The notes under the pieces are model-generated. The model saw nothing but the letters and a program-made list of their open reading frames with translations, was not told where the DNA came from and did not search any database. A program made the translations under genes and the position numbers. Shown one piece after another: positions 25,392-32,257 of a stretch of DNA of 64,000 nucleotides. The stretch is from Bradyrhizobium algeriense (GTDB lineage Bacteria > Pseudomonadota > Alphaproteobacteria > Rhizobiales > Xanthobacteraceae), in assembly GCF_036924595.1 (NCBI RefSeq), contig NZ_JAZHRV010000001.1, forward strand, positions 2,790,001 to 2,854,000, given 5' to 3'. How positions within the stretch are numbered: the first letter of the stretch is position 1; each line of letters opens with the position of its first letter.

Positions 25392-25411
25392 GTCATTTGA
25401 GGTTATTGCAC

Positions 25412-26080
25412 GTGACCAAGACATCGGAAGAGCAGAGCCAAAGCGAACAACCCGCATCTACGGCGGCAGCCACGGCGCCGACCAAGCCATCGAGCCGGAA
25501 ATCGATCCTGGCGCTGTCGGTGATCGCGCTTGGAATAAACAGTGCGGCGGCCGTCTACACCATGACGCCTGCCGATTTTGCCCTGCCGAATGTCAGCATG
25601 TTGGCCGAGCTGATTCCGCACCAGAAAATTTCCGATCTGATGGCCGATTTGGCCGGCCCCGCATCGAAGGATGTTCCGTCGGCCCAGCAGCAACACGCTG
25701 CCGCCCTGCAGGAGAATACCTCCCTGTTGCAGCAAAACGCCGCCCGTCTTCAGCAGGATTCGATTGCGCTTGCTTCTCTCAGACAGAGCGTCGCGGACGA
25801 GCAGGTCGTCGTCAAGAAAATATCCGCGCAGATCACGGATGAACGTGAAGACGTGAAGAAGATGTCGGCGCAGATCTCCACGCTGATCGCGAAGGTCGAC
25901 TCGTTGAAAAATGCAATGACCTCGGACGTCACTTCGTCCATTCCAACAAAGCGCGCGCGCAACCGGCTATCCCGGGCCATGCGCAACAAGATGGCCCGGC
26001 AGCCGAACTTTGTCGGACCCGTTTCGGTCGGAGGCGCAGTCCTGAGTGCCCCGGCGACCACGTCTGCCCCACAAGGCTAA
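25412..26080 (+). CDS. Single-pass membrane protein with coiled coil, 222 aa
   Basis: The GTG at 25412 is preferred because the frame upstream runs through the terminator hairpin. After a Ser/Thr/Pro-rich cytoplasmic start there is one hydrophobic segment at about 29-50 (ILALSVIALGINSAAAVYTM). The rest is dominated by a coiled coil at about 95-175 with heptads (ALQENTSLLQQNAARLQQDSIALASLRQSV and VVVKKISAQITDEREDVKKMSAQISTLIAKVDSLKN). A basic region and short tail follow. The function is unknown; it resembles other TM-plus-coiled-coil proteins of the group. Confidence 0.7.
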   Translation: MTKTSEEQSQSEQPASTAAATAPTKPSSRKSILALSVIALGINSAAAVYTMTPADFALPNVSMLAELIPHQKISDLMADLAGPASKDVPSAQQQHAAALQENTSLLQQNAARLQQDSIALASLRQSVADEQVVVKKISAQITDEREDVKKMSAQISTLIAKVDSLKNAMTSDVTSSIPTKRARNRLSRAMRNKMARQPNFVGPVSVGGAVLSAPATTSAPQG

Positions 26081-26125
26081 AGACACCAGAGCGAGGCGCG
26101 GGCATCGGTCCCGCGCTTTCCGGAC

Positions 26126-26284
26126 CTATCTGAAGAAGTGGTAGATCGCGTTCAGGCCGAGAAGGCCGGTGACGATCAGATAGAGCGCCGCCGCGACGCT
26201 GACGATGCGGGGCGCGACCAGCAGAAACACACCCGCGGCCAAGGTGACGAGTGGCAGGAGGGGGCTGGCTGCATCGGGATGCAT
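26126..26284 (-). CDS. Small membrane protein, DUF3096-like
   Basis: 52 residues from the ATG at 26284; an ATG at 26338 would overlap the preceding gene by 47 bp. Two hydrophobic segments (PLVTLAAGVFLLVA and SVAAALYLIVTGLLGL) are separated by a Pro-Arg turn (PRIVS), the pattern I recall for DUF3096. It follows the ceramidase-like gene by 7 bp and is probably co-transcribed. Confidence 0.65.
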   Translation of the reverse strand: MHPDAASPLLPLVTLAAGVFLLVAPRIVSVAAALYLIVTGLLGLNAIYHFFR

Positions 26285-26291
26285 CCGTCGC

Positions 26292-27137
26292 TTATACCAG
26301 ATTCGATGGATCCACCCGACGCGCGGCGTGACCGTCATGCGAAAATCGTCGGGTCAATCCCCAGACAATGGCGGCCGTGGCTGCCGTCGCGATCAGATGC
26401 TTCAAGGTGTGTCCGGTGACGAAGCCGAGAGCGGTCGCGATCTCGTGGTCGAGCACCTCAGCCGCCTTGGCCAGGATGTACAGCACCATCGCGGTGGCGA
26501 AGGCGATGCGATCGGTGCGCGGGCAGCGATAAATCGCTTGCCATAGCGGGATGAGGATGAGAGCGAGCCCTTGCAACAGGAGATACGGTCGCAGGTCACC
26601 CGCGCCGTTCCTGTCTGAGATAGCCCACCATGCGACGCTGGCGACGGCGTAGAGGGCGAGAACGATCACGTCGAACCCGGTCCTGGATCCGCCCTGAATG
26701 TCTCCGCGGACGCCGGCGAGCAGGCCGGCGCAAACCAGCGCGATCGGCAGCCTGTCCCAGATCAGGCTGATATTGTCGGGGGCGAGATGATAGAACGCGG
26801 ACCCGAAAGCGGTCAGGAACAGTCCGATCAGGAACAGCCTGTAGCCGGACCATCCGGCGCGCAAATGGTCGCTGGCGCGTCGGGGCCGCAATGTCAGCCA
26901 GCCCCAGATCGCGACCAGAGCGAAGCCTGCATTGGACAACACATCGGCTGCGTGAGGAATCCCGAAGGCGGCCGACTGGTCGGCGAATTCGTTGTAATGC
27001 GCCGGCTGCGCAATGGGTCCGTGCAGCGCCAGGATCACGATCATGCCGACGGTGATGATTGTCGGAGCGTGCTTGATCCATGGGGCCATGGGGCGGCCCG
27101 GGCCGATCGAGACGTCCATACCGGGTGCGGGTTGCAT
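26292..27137 (-). CDS. CREST-superfamily membrane hydrolase (alkaline-ceramidase-like)
   Basis: 281 residues from the ATG at 27137 behind GGAGAAGCCGACA. Seven or so hydrophobic helices carry the CREST pattern: FGSAFYHLAPDNISLIWDRLP with S113, H117 and D128, and a late GHTLKHLIAT pair of histidines. In alkaline ceramidases and PAQR-type relatives these residues coordinate zinc in the membrane. The bacterial members probably hydrolyse an amide lipid, which is an inference. The frame upstream of 27137 is open but lacks a ribosome site. Confidence 0.78.
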   Translation of the reverse strand: MQPAPGMDVSIGPGRPMAPWIKHAPTIITVGMIVILALHGPIAQPAHYNEFADQSAAFGIPHAADVLSNAGFALVAIWGWLTLRPRRASDHLRAGWSGYRLFLIGLFLTAFGSAFYHLAPDNISLIWDRLPIALVCAGLLAGVRGDIQGGSRTGFDVIVLALYAVASVAWWAISDRNGAGDLRPYLLLQGLALILIPLWQAIYRCPRTDRIAFATAMVLYILAKAAEVLDHEIATALGFVTGHTLKHLIATAATAAIVWGLTRRFSHDGHAARRVDPSNLV

Positions 27138-27361
27138 TGTCGGCTTCTCCAGTGCTTGAGCAGTGCTCAAGTATGAGTAGCCTGAAAATGAACAATGTTC
27201 AACAAGAATTTTCGATAGGTGCTTTGGCTGTTGTTCGGTCCGGGGGATGACCGACATTGTCGTCGATACGGCTGCTCAAGGCGGGGCGTATCGAATGATG
27301 CCGGAGCCTGTCATCGGGCCGCGCATTTGCGCGGACCCGTTGGGCTAATCGTCCTTGCGGG

Positions 27362-27511
27362 CTAGCGTTTGCTCTCGCTCAGTCGTGTCATCGCTGCCTT
27401 TACTTTGAGGGCGTAGCTGTCGGCTTGTTGTTTCTCTGCCATGACAGGTCGAGAGGTGATGTCAGTGATCTCTAGAACGACTTCGCTAATGGGCTTGCGC
27501 GAATTAGGCAT
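27362..27511 (-). CDS. Small hypothetical protein, 49 aa
   Basis: The ATG at 27511 is spaced six bases from GGGAG; an in-frame ATG at 27517 is an alternative. The product (MPNSRKPISEVVLEITDITSRPVMAEKQQADSYALKVKAAMTRLSESKR) is soluble and helical at its C-terminus. I do not recognise it. It starts 46 bp downstream of the tRNA-like element, in the same direction. REP-type sequence (gggccgcgcatttgcgcggacccgttggg) follows its stop. Confidence 0.5.
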   Translation of the reverse strand: MPNSRKPISEVVLEITDITSRPVMAEKQQADSYALKVKAAMTRLSESKR

Positions 27512-27557
27512 AGGCATCTCCCACTGAATAAATCGCATTGAACGCATTCGGGGATGA

Positions 27558-27629
27558 GGAGCGGGAAGCGCGAAATCGAACCGGCCTCTTTGGCTTGAAC
27601 CCAACGCTCCACCATTGAGCTACACCCGC
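27558..27629 (-). tRNA. Degenerate tRNA-like element
   Basis: On the minus strand the sequence opens GCGGGTG-TA-GCTC-AATGGTG-GAGC, a perfect tRNA acceptor 5' strand and D arm. It has a TTGG/CCAA anticodon stem with a GTTCAAG loop, a GGTTCGATT T-loop, and ends CCCGC-TCC. The T stem does not pair well, the acceptor has a mismatch, and the anticodon stem is one pair short. If the loop is read normally the anticodon would be TCA. It is 72 nt without CCA. I regard it as a tRNA-derived pseudogene or tRNA remnant, not a confident functional tRNA. Confidence 0.55.
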
Positions 27630-27644
27630 CGAGAGCCGAAAACT

Positions 27645-27680
27645 AAGCCGCCAGGCAGAGGGCAATTCGCCTGGCGGCTT
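27645..27680 (-). terminator. Strong hairpin, probable terminator of the transglycosylase gene
   Basis: Perfect 12-bp arms aagccgccaggc/gcctggcggctt, with AGTTTTC following on the minus strand. It lies about 110 bp after the stop of the minus-strand gene at 27793. Confidence 0.6.
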
Positions 27681-27792
27681 CGCTGGCGTGGACCCGGACG
27701 ACTTGGGGAAACCGTCCGGTCATCGGAATCTATTCGGCTTGCGTAGTGTAGCAACCAAACTCGCGCGTTAAGCTTGATATGCCCTCTGCAGG

Positions 27793-28593
27793 TTAATTCT
27801 GGAACCCGCCATCGGCCGCCAGGCGCTTGAACTGCCGCTTCATCGCATTGACCCTGACGATATAGGCTGTGACGAGATGATCGCCGCACCGCTCGCCGGG
27901 CATCATTTGAAAGTTGCGGCGCGCGAAGGCTGTGGCGGGACCCCCGCCGCAAAGATGGATAAACGCGGCGAGATCCTGCTTCTGCTGCAGGCTTGCCGGC
28001 ACATCGGGGACGCGGGCGAGAACCGCCGCGACATTGCGAGCCAGATACACGGACGCGAGCTCAATGGCATGGCTCGGGATCGCGCGGATGGTGAGGCTGG
28101 TGATCCCGCAGCCGGTATTCGTGACCGCATTCTCTCGGACACAGGACCGCGCGGCCTCGGCGTAGGCCGCATCGGTCATCTGGAAGAGGCCGACGGCGCT
28201 GGAGGCGGGCTTATAAATCGCGAAAGGATTCAGGCTTAATCGCCAGCGCCAGTAGGTGCGCGCCACCGGGTTGCCTGAACTCTCGACCTGCGCCAGCGCG
28301 GCCAGCAATTCGGGCGTGATCGTACTGGTGGAATAGGCGCGGAAGAGCGGCCCGTATTGCCGCCACGTCTCGGCCGGCTCCTTGTCGAGCGCATCGCCAA
28401 CGAAGGCAAACAGCTCAGTCGGCTTGCGGATCACGTGATAGACAAGGTTCGTCAGCGCGACGAGCACAAGCAGGATCGCCACGACGCCAACGATCCGAGC
28501 CGCCCGCGGTGCTCTCGCGAGCTTCCGTCGCGCCCACCGTGCACCGCGCCGCCAGCGGCGGAGGCGTGGGATGCTCTTGCTTTTTCTTGGCAT
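27793..28593 (-). CDS. Membrane-anchored lytic transglycosylase (SLT domain)
   Basis: 266 residues from the ATG at 28593. A very basic cytoplasmic start (MPRKSKSIPRLRRWRRGARWARRK) and one membrane anchor (33-52) precede an SLT-like domain. The catalytic glutamate is E104 in ALAQVESSGNP, followed by SSAVGLFQMTDAAYAEA. Such enzymes cleave peptidoglycan in the periplasm. The frame continues upstream only because it reads the antisense of the TctC fragment at 28646-28737; those residues are not part of the protein. Confidence 0.8.
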   Translation of the reverse strand: MPRKSKSIPRLRRWRRGARWARRKLARAPRAARIVGVVAILLVLVALTNLVYHVIRKPTELFAFVGDALDKEPAETWRQYGPLFRAYSTSTITPELLAALAQVESSGNPVARTYWRWRLSLNPFAIYKPASSAVGLFQMTDAAYAEAARSCVRENAVTNTGCGITSLTIRAIPSHAIELASVYLARNVAAVLARVPDVPASLQQKQDLAAFIHLCGGGPATAFARRNFQMMPGERCGDHLVTAYIVRVNAMKRQFKRLAADGGFQN

Positions 28594-28645
28594 GCGTCTT
28601 TTGGGGCAAGTAGGGCACAATAGCCAAACGTCGCGCTGACGATCT

Positions 28646-28737
28646 TCTATCTGGATTCGGCTGGCTTCGCGGAGTTCATGAAGGCGGACAACGAGGACAA
28701 CGGCAAGGCGCTGAAGTCGCTCGGGCTGGCAAAGTAA
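28646..28737 (+). pseudogene. Duplicated 3' end of the TctC gene at 24160-25134
   Basis: These 92 bp repeat 25043-25134 with only two visible differences (gcg to gca and TGA to TAA). They encode YLDSAGFAEFMKADNEDNGK... to the stop. There is no start codon or 5' part of the gene. A REP pair follows 13 bp later. Confidence 0.88.
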
Positions 28738-28750
28738 GTGAATGACGTGA

Positions 28751-28824
28751 GTAGGGTGGGTTAGCGCAACCCACCGACCCAATCGCGAGAGAGCGGCGGA
28801 TTACGCTGCGCTAACCCGCCCTAC
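28751..28824. repeat. REP-like pair, gtagggtgggttagcg family
   Basis: Inverted units gtagggtgggttagcgcaaccca and ggattacgctgcgctaacccgccctac, the same family as 15538-15612. A half REP (atccgggctacgcttgc) follows at 28830. Confidence 0.78.
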
Positions 28825-28846
28825 TAATTCATCCGGGCTACGCTTG

Positions 28847-29161
28847 CTATTCCACCTTACGAGTTAGTCGCTGCAATCCGTGAAAAATGAAAAATAATGC
28901 AAGAGCCAAAAGGGCAACACTTGGCCAGAAGTAGAGGGCGTGCGCTTCATAGTAGCGGCCAGGCAGATATGGGAATTCGCCTTGCAGCAGAAAGGTGCCG
29001 ATCATGACCATTGGAAATGTGTAGATTGCAATCCAAATATTGGCGAGGCCATCAGGGTTTGATCTGGAAAAAGCCAGCCAGATACCCATTGCTCCCGCGA
29101 TATAGAGAGCGGGCACGATAAATTTCATCACCCCGAACAGTCTGGACAGCATGCTTCTCAT
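28847..29161 (-). CDS. Small membrane protein, 104 aa
   Basis: The protein has three hydrophobic segments (about 12-31, 43-60 and 77-95): VPALYIAGAMGIWLAF, IWIAIYTFPMVMIGTFLL and FWPSVALLALALFFIFHGL. Aromatic content and codon use are noticeably more AT-rich than the surrounding core genes. There is no recognised motif. It sits between the duplicated TctC fragment and a REP-rich gap, so it may belong to an acquired segment. Confidence 0.65.
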   Translation of the reverse strand: MRSMLSRLFGVMKFIVPALYIAGAMGIWLAFSRSNPDGLANIWIAIYTFPMVMIGTFLLQGEFPYLPGRYYEAHALYFWPSVALLALALFFIFHGLQRLTRKVE

Positions 29162-29196
29162 GTTGTTGCCGAACTTAAACTCATTCGCCTGTAATC

Positions 29197-29223
29197 AAAA
29201 GGCCGCTCTTTCGAGCGGCCTTC
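29197..29223 (-). terminator. GAAA-tetraloop terminator on the minus strand
   Basis: On the minus strand GGCCGCTC-GAAA-GAGCGGCC is followed by TTTT. It lies downstream of the minus-strand gene at 29510-30403. Confidence 0.6.
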
Positions 29224-29264
29224 TCATTGCTTCGATGGATGCGTTAGCTAGGCTGGTAGCGAGC

Positions 29265-29340
29265 GTCGCCCGGATGAGCGAAGCGATATCCGGGGCGATG
29301 TTAGAGTAGTCCCGGATGTCGCTTCGCTCATCCGGGCTAC
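29265..29340. repeat. Paired REP-like palindrome
   Basis: Inverted cgcccggatgagcgaagcgatatccgggg and cccggatgtcgcttcgctcatccgggctac units. It abuts the ROK kinase fragment. Confidence 0.78.
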
Positions 29341-29345
29341 GCTTG

Positions 29346-29440
29346 CTGCGGCGCAAGGTCCACCTCGGCGCCAACACCAACGCGTTCGAGGGCGGATTTC
29401 GGCTGTGGAAGAAGGGGGGAGGTCAAACCGTCCGGCGCAT
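29346..29440 (+). pseudogene. Duplicated 3' end of the ROK kinase gene at 21637-22350
   Basis: The first ~75 bp match 22249-22325 closely (LRRKVHLGANTNAFEGGFRLWKKG versus LPRKVRLGANTNAFEGGFRLWKKG). After that small indels break the frame. There is no upstream part. It lies 0.6 kb from the TctC fragment and on the same strand as its parent. Confidence 0.82.
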
Positions 29441-29509
29441 GCAGGTAGGTTAAGATCTGCCGGCTTTCCGGAATTAAGTGCACTGCCACCGTAATTCCTT
29501 TGTCGGGGA

Positions 29510-30403
29510 TCATGCTTCCCGCTTCAGCCTCGTATTCGACCAAAACCAATTTACAAGTCGATCGACGATGGAAGGATCCTTTGCAAAACCCCGCGTCCAG
29601 TTGGCGTAATCCGAATCCAGCGGGAGCAATCCGTCTTCTTCCGCCCGTTTCCAAATTGCGGGCTTTAGTTTCCTTCCTGGCAACCAATACTTCCAACGAT
29701 TTCTTCTTCGGAGCTTGTTCTCTACTGAGAGGATCTGATCGCTCAGCCTGCGCGCGAAGAAGATGCAGTCGTCGGCCTGAACATAAAGTGCACCGACGTT
29801 ATCCTTGAATCGCTCATCTCGTTGGTCACCGGCCGCTATGCCAAAATAGCGGGCGGCCTTTTGCTCGTGGGTGGGCGGCGGATTTTTTCGAAACTCATCA
29901 ACTAAATCGTTGCGGAGTTTCAACGAGGTCTTCAGGTCGTGAACCGCGTCTGTCACTGCCGTCATAGTGGCAATGGCCTCGCCAGGCAGAAAGCATTTGT
30001 CGAGGAGAATTTTCTCCAAAGCCGCCGCCGGAAATTCGGTTTCTGAGATTGTTCGTAGATCTATTTGAAGACCGAACACTCCAAGGGGGCTATGGATATA
30101 AGCGGCATGAGCGGCGAATGCCTCATCGAATGCGTGTTTGAGGGGCCGAAGAAACTGCTTTTTTAACGACAGAGACTTATTCGCAATTGAGAAACAAAGT
30201 GCGTGTGCAGCCCTGAGGGCATGAAGTTCCGCGACGATCGTACGCTTGGTCTGAGCGCGACTAGCGACCCACGCGCCGAAGACAACACCGATTGCGGCCG
30301 ACAACAACGATCTTGCGATTTCTGGAATTTTCGACCAAGCGGCTTGCATCCCCTGCAAGCCCGTCGATGCAGCTGTCGTTACTAAATCAAAGAGCTCCGC
30401 CAT
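29510..30403 (-). CDS. Membrane-anchored protein of unknown function, 297 aa
   Basis: The ATG at 30403 is preferred over an in-frame TTG at 30436. The N-terminal region (MAELFDLVTTAASTGLQGMQ...) leads to one hydrophobic segment at about 34-52 (LLSAAIGVVFGAWVA). A helical cytoplasmic body follows, with ELHALRAAHALCFSIANKSLSLKKQFLRPLKHAFD and a Trp/Lys-rich C-terminus. I recognise no family. Lower GC and its position beside the AAA/OLD-like gene suggest accessory DNA and possibly a defence function, but this is only context. Confidence 0.65.
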   Translation of the reverse strand: MAELFDLVTTAASTGLQGMQAAWSKIPEIARSLLSAAIGVVFGAWVASRAQTKRTIVAELHALRAAHALCFSIANKSLSLKKQFLRPLKHAFDEAFAAHAAYIHSPLGVFGLQIDLRTISETEFPAAALEKILLDKCFLPGEAIATMTAVTDAVHDLKTSLKLRNDLVDEFRKNPPPTHEQKAARYFGIAAGDQRDERFKDNVGALYVQADDCIFFARRLSDQILSVENKLRRRNRWKYWLPGRKLKPAIWKRAEEDGLLPLDSDYANWTRGFAKDPSIVDRLVNWFWSNTRLKREA

Positions 30404-30527
30404 CGTTATCAGCACCCCCAACCCAAGGTAGCGCAATGGGCGGGCGCCCGAAAGGGGAAGGGCGGATTATTTGCTCTCCGCTTCCCCATGATGTACTTCC
30501 CGCACCTCGTCGCGGTGCACAGCGAGC

Positions 30528-30561
30528 GTAGCCCGGATATCGCCTCGCTCATCCGGGCTCC
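30528..30561. repeat. Compact REP hairpin
   Basis: gtagcccggat...atccgggctc arms close around atcgcctcgctc, a single short hairpin of the main REP family. Confidence 0.7.
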
Positions 30562-30674
30562 GTTTTTTGACGCCATTAGTTTGAGGACGATCGCCTTTCC
30601 CAGCCAATAGGCCGCGCGTGAGCGCGCTTCCAAAAGGCACCGTAGCGAACGTGCGGCTGGAGCTCGGTCGGTAC

Positions 30675-31886
30675 TTACTGAGCGTATTTGCTACGCCGTG
30701 GGAATATTGTACGGGGTGGCCTAAGATTCAACGCATCTATCAACTTAGGCCCTAGATAGGCTGTTAAGCTATGCTCGCCGTCGAGAGCATTTGTCAAAAG
30801 ACCTGCGATGGCCTGCCCAACCGCAATTTCCCAAGGTTTCCGTGACCCTGCTAACATCATTAGAATGTTGCAAAGAGGCTTTAGGTCGCTACGCAATCGA
30901 TCGTATCCGCTAGTCTTAAATGCGTTCATCTCAACGAATTGGGGATGCGTGCGATATTTGGACAGCCAATCTTCAATTGCTGCCGTCATTTCTTCCCAAT
31001 CGGTTCCGAGAAATTGCAATACGTCATCCGACAACAACAGATTCTCCGCAGCCCTACAGCATAGGCGCATACGCTTCACGATTGCTTTGTCGTCGATCTC
31101 GTACGGAGACTCATCCCGATCCCTCAGAGAAAATGCCTTCGCGTTATCGTAGACCGCGCCAGCGACGATCTCGACTTGGTCTTCATACTCATTGAGGCTT
31201 TGGATATCACCCGCCGGGCAGGGCGAAATTCGGATTTTGCCTTGTGAAGTCCTAACTGCCTGCTGCCAAATGCGTTCGTCGTCCTCTCCCTCAATCAAGA
31301 GAATTGGAGTCTTGTTGAATACATTCGATAGAGGATGCGCGCCGAAAACGGGCAGAATCTTCTGCATCACTTTGCTGATAGAAACGAAATCCACTTCGTT
31401 CTGCGTCGAGCTTACAAATCCAACCCGTGCGTAATCGTACTCGCTTAGGGCGCCGAGGATGGCTGTGCTGTGAGTAGCGATTATGACAACAATGTCGCGC
31501 TTCTCAACGGCAGTTACCAGAAGGCGTATGAGGCGTTCCTGAAGGTCTGGATGTAGATGTACATCGGGTTCGTCCAGGAACAGGTAAGACGTTCTACCCC
31601 GATGGATCTCAGTGCTGTACGCAAATGCGAGGATTTCGATGGCAAGGCTTATGAGTTCGGATTCGCCGCTACTTAGAGTTTCCGGAGCCCGTTTCTCGGA
31701 ATTCGATCTAGCCAGGATGCTGAATGCAGCATTGTCTGCGCGAACGATCCGTACTTGGTCAAGAAGCTGATTTATTGAAGCGAGTGTGGTGTCGAATGAG
31801 AAGTTCAGGTCCTGACGCGCGGTCGTGTCCTTTTCTATCTTTCTAAGAACTAATGTTTCTAATCGACGATATTCGGTAACGCTCAT
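30675..31886 (-). pseudogene. AAA/OLD-like ATPase, 3' part (403 codons) after an 11-bp frameshift
   Basis: This part carries the ABC-type signature LSSGE (71-75), Walker B YLFLDEPDVHLHP (101-113), the H-loop ATHS (137-140), and then a C-terminal domain with ILLIEGEDDERIW (195-207) and SLRDRDE, an acidic pattern like OLD/TOPRIM nuclease domains. It lacks Walker A, which is in the adjacent frame at 31883-32164. The two frames overlap as ATGA, so re-initiation is possible. Removing one copy of the 11-bp repeat at 31894-31915 joins them into a 492-residue protein. OLD-type ATPase-nucleases act in phage defence; that role is inferred here. Confidence 0.78.
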
Positions 31887-32164
31887 TTGCCGGAAATTAT
31901 CGTAAAATTATCGTACCGATTTTGTCGGCGTGTTGTTGCGCCCCATTCCGGGCTTCCGACAAGTTGAGTTTCGATCCCACCTTGGTAAGCGAGCAGCCCG
32001 CCGCGCTCGGGGCTCACGTAGCGCGCTCCACCAACATTTGGCAGGGCGTCTTTATTCTGATCGAATATTCGAAGCAGTGTGCTTTTTCCAGAGCCATTCT
32101 TTCCAAGTAAAACGTTGATCTTAGAAAGATTGGAAAATGTCTTTCCTCCCGTTTGAATATCCAT
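31883..32164 (-). pseudogene. AAA/OLD-like ATPase, 5' part (93 codons) with Walker A
   Basis: MDIQTGGKTFSNLSKINVLLGKNGSGKST shows a P-loop at 21-29 in the usual position for AAA/ABC-type ATPases of the OLD group. The frame ends ...RYDNFTIISGK-stop because the sequence TACGATAATTT is present twice. With one copy the reading continues RYDNFRQMSVTEYRRLETL into the 3' part. The ribosome site before the ATG at 32164 is weak. On its own this fragment could not hydrolyse ATP. Confidence 0.78.
31894..31915. repeat. 11-bp tandem duplication inside the ATPase gene
   Basis: aaattatcgta occurs twice head to tail (31894-31904 and 31905-31915). Eleven is not a multiple of three, so the duplication shifts the frame. 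The combined coding span of 1490 nt minus 11 is exactly 493 codons. Confidence 0.95.
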
Positions 32165-32179
32165 GTCACTAACCCTCTG

Positions 32180-32208
32180 AAAAAGGGGCGGCTGTTAGCC
32201 ACCCCTTT
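32180..32208 (-). terminator. Rho-independent terminator of nrdJ
   Basis: On the minus strand AAAGGGGTGGCT-AACA-GCCGCCCCTTTTT, about 50 bp after the nrdJ stop. Confidence 0.8.
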
Positions 32209-32215
32209 AGTCGTG

Positions 32216-32242
32216 CATGCCCGGGTCAAAGGCCCGGGCATG
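32216..32242. repeat. catgcccggg hairpin
   Basis: A perfect palindrome catgcccggg-tcaaagg-cccgggcatg between the nrdJ stop and its terminator. A degenerate relative lies at about 965-1020. Confidence 0.75.
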
Positions 32243-32257
32243 ACTGTCGGTCAAAGC

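Larger units (their letters stand above)
29162..29509. other. Intergenic region of repeats and a gene fragment
   Basis: It holds a hairpin at 29197-29223, a REP pair at 29265-29340 and a 3' fragment of the ROK kinase at 29346-29440. No intact gene is seen. Confidence 0.6.

Noticed and set aside
26126..26338. Longer start (26338) for the DUF3096-like protein
   Set aside because: It overlaps the ceramidase-like gene by 47 bp and adds a non-family basic segment.
28594..28782. N-terminal extension of the transglycosylase to 28782
   Set aside because: Those codons are antisense to the duplicated TctC tail and a REP; the ATG at 28593 gives a normal membrane-anchored start.
29337..29696. Minus-strand frame 29337-29696 that resembles another frame at 21604
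   Set aside because: The resemblance is only the antisense of the duplicated ROK kinase tail; it is explained by the fragment at 29346-29440.
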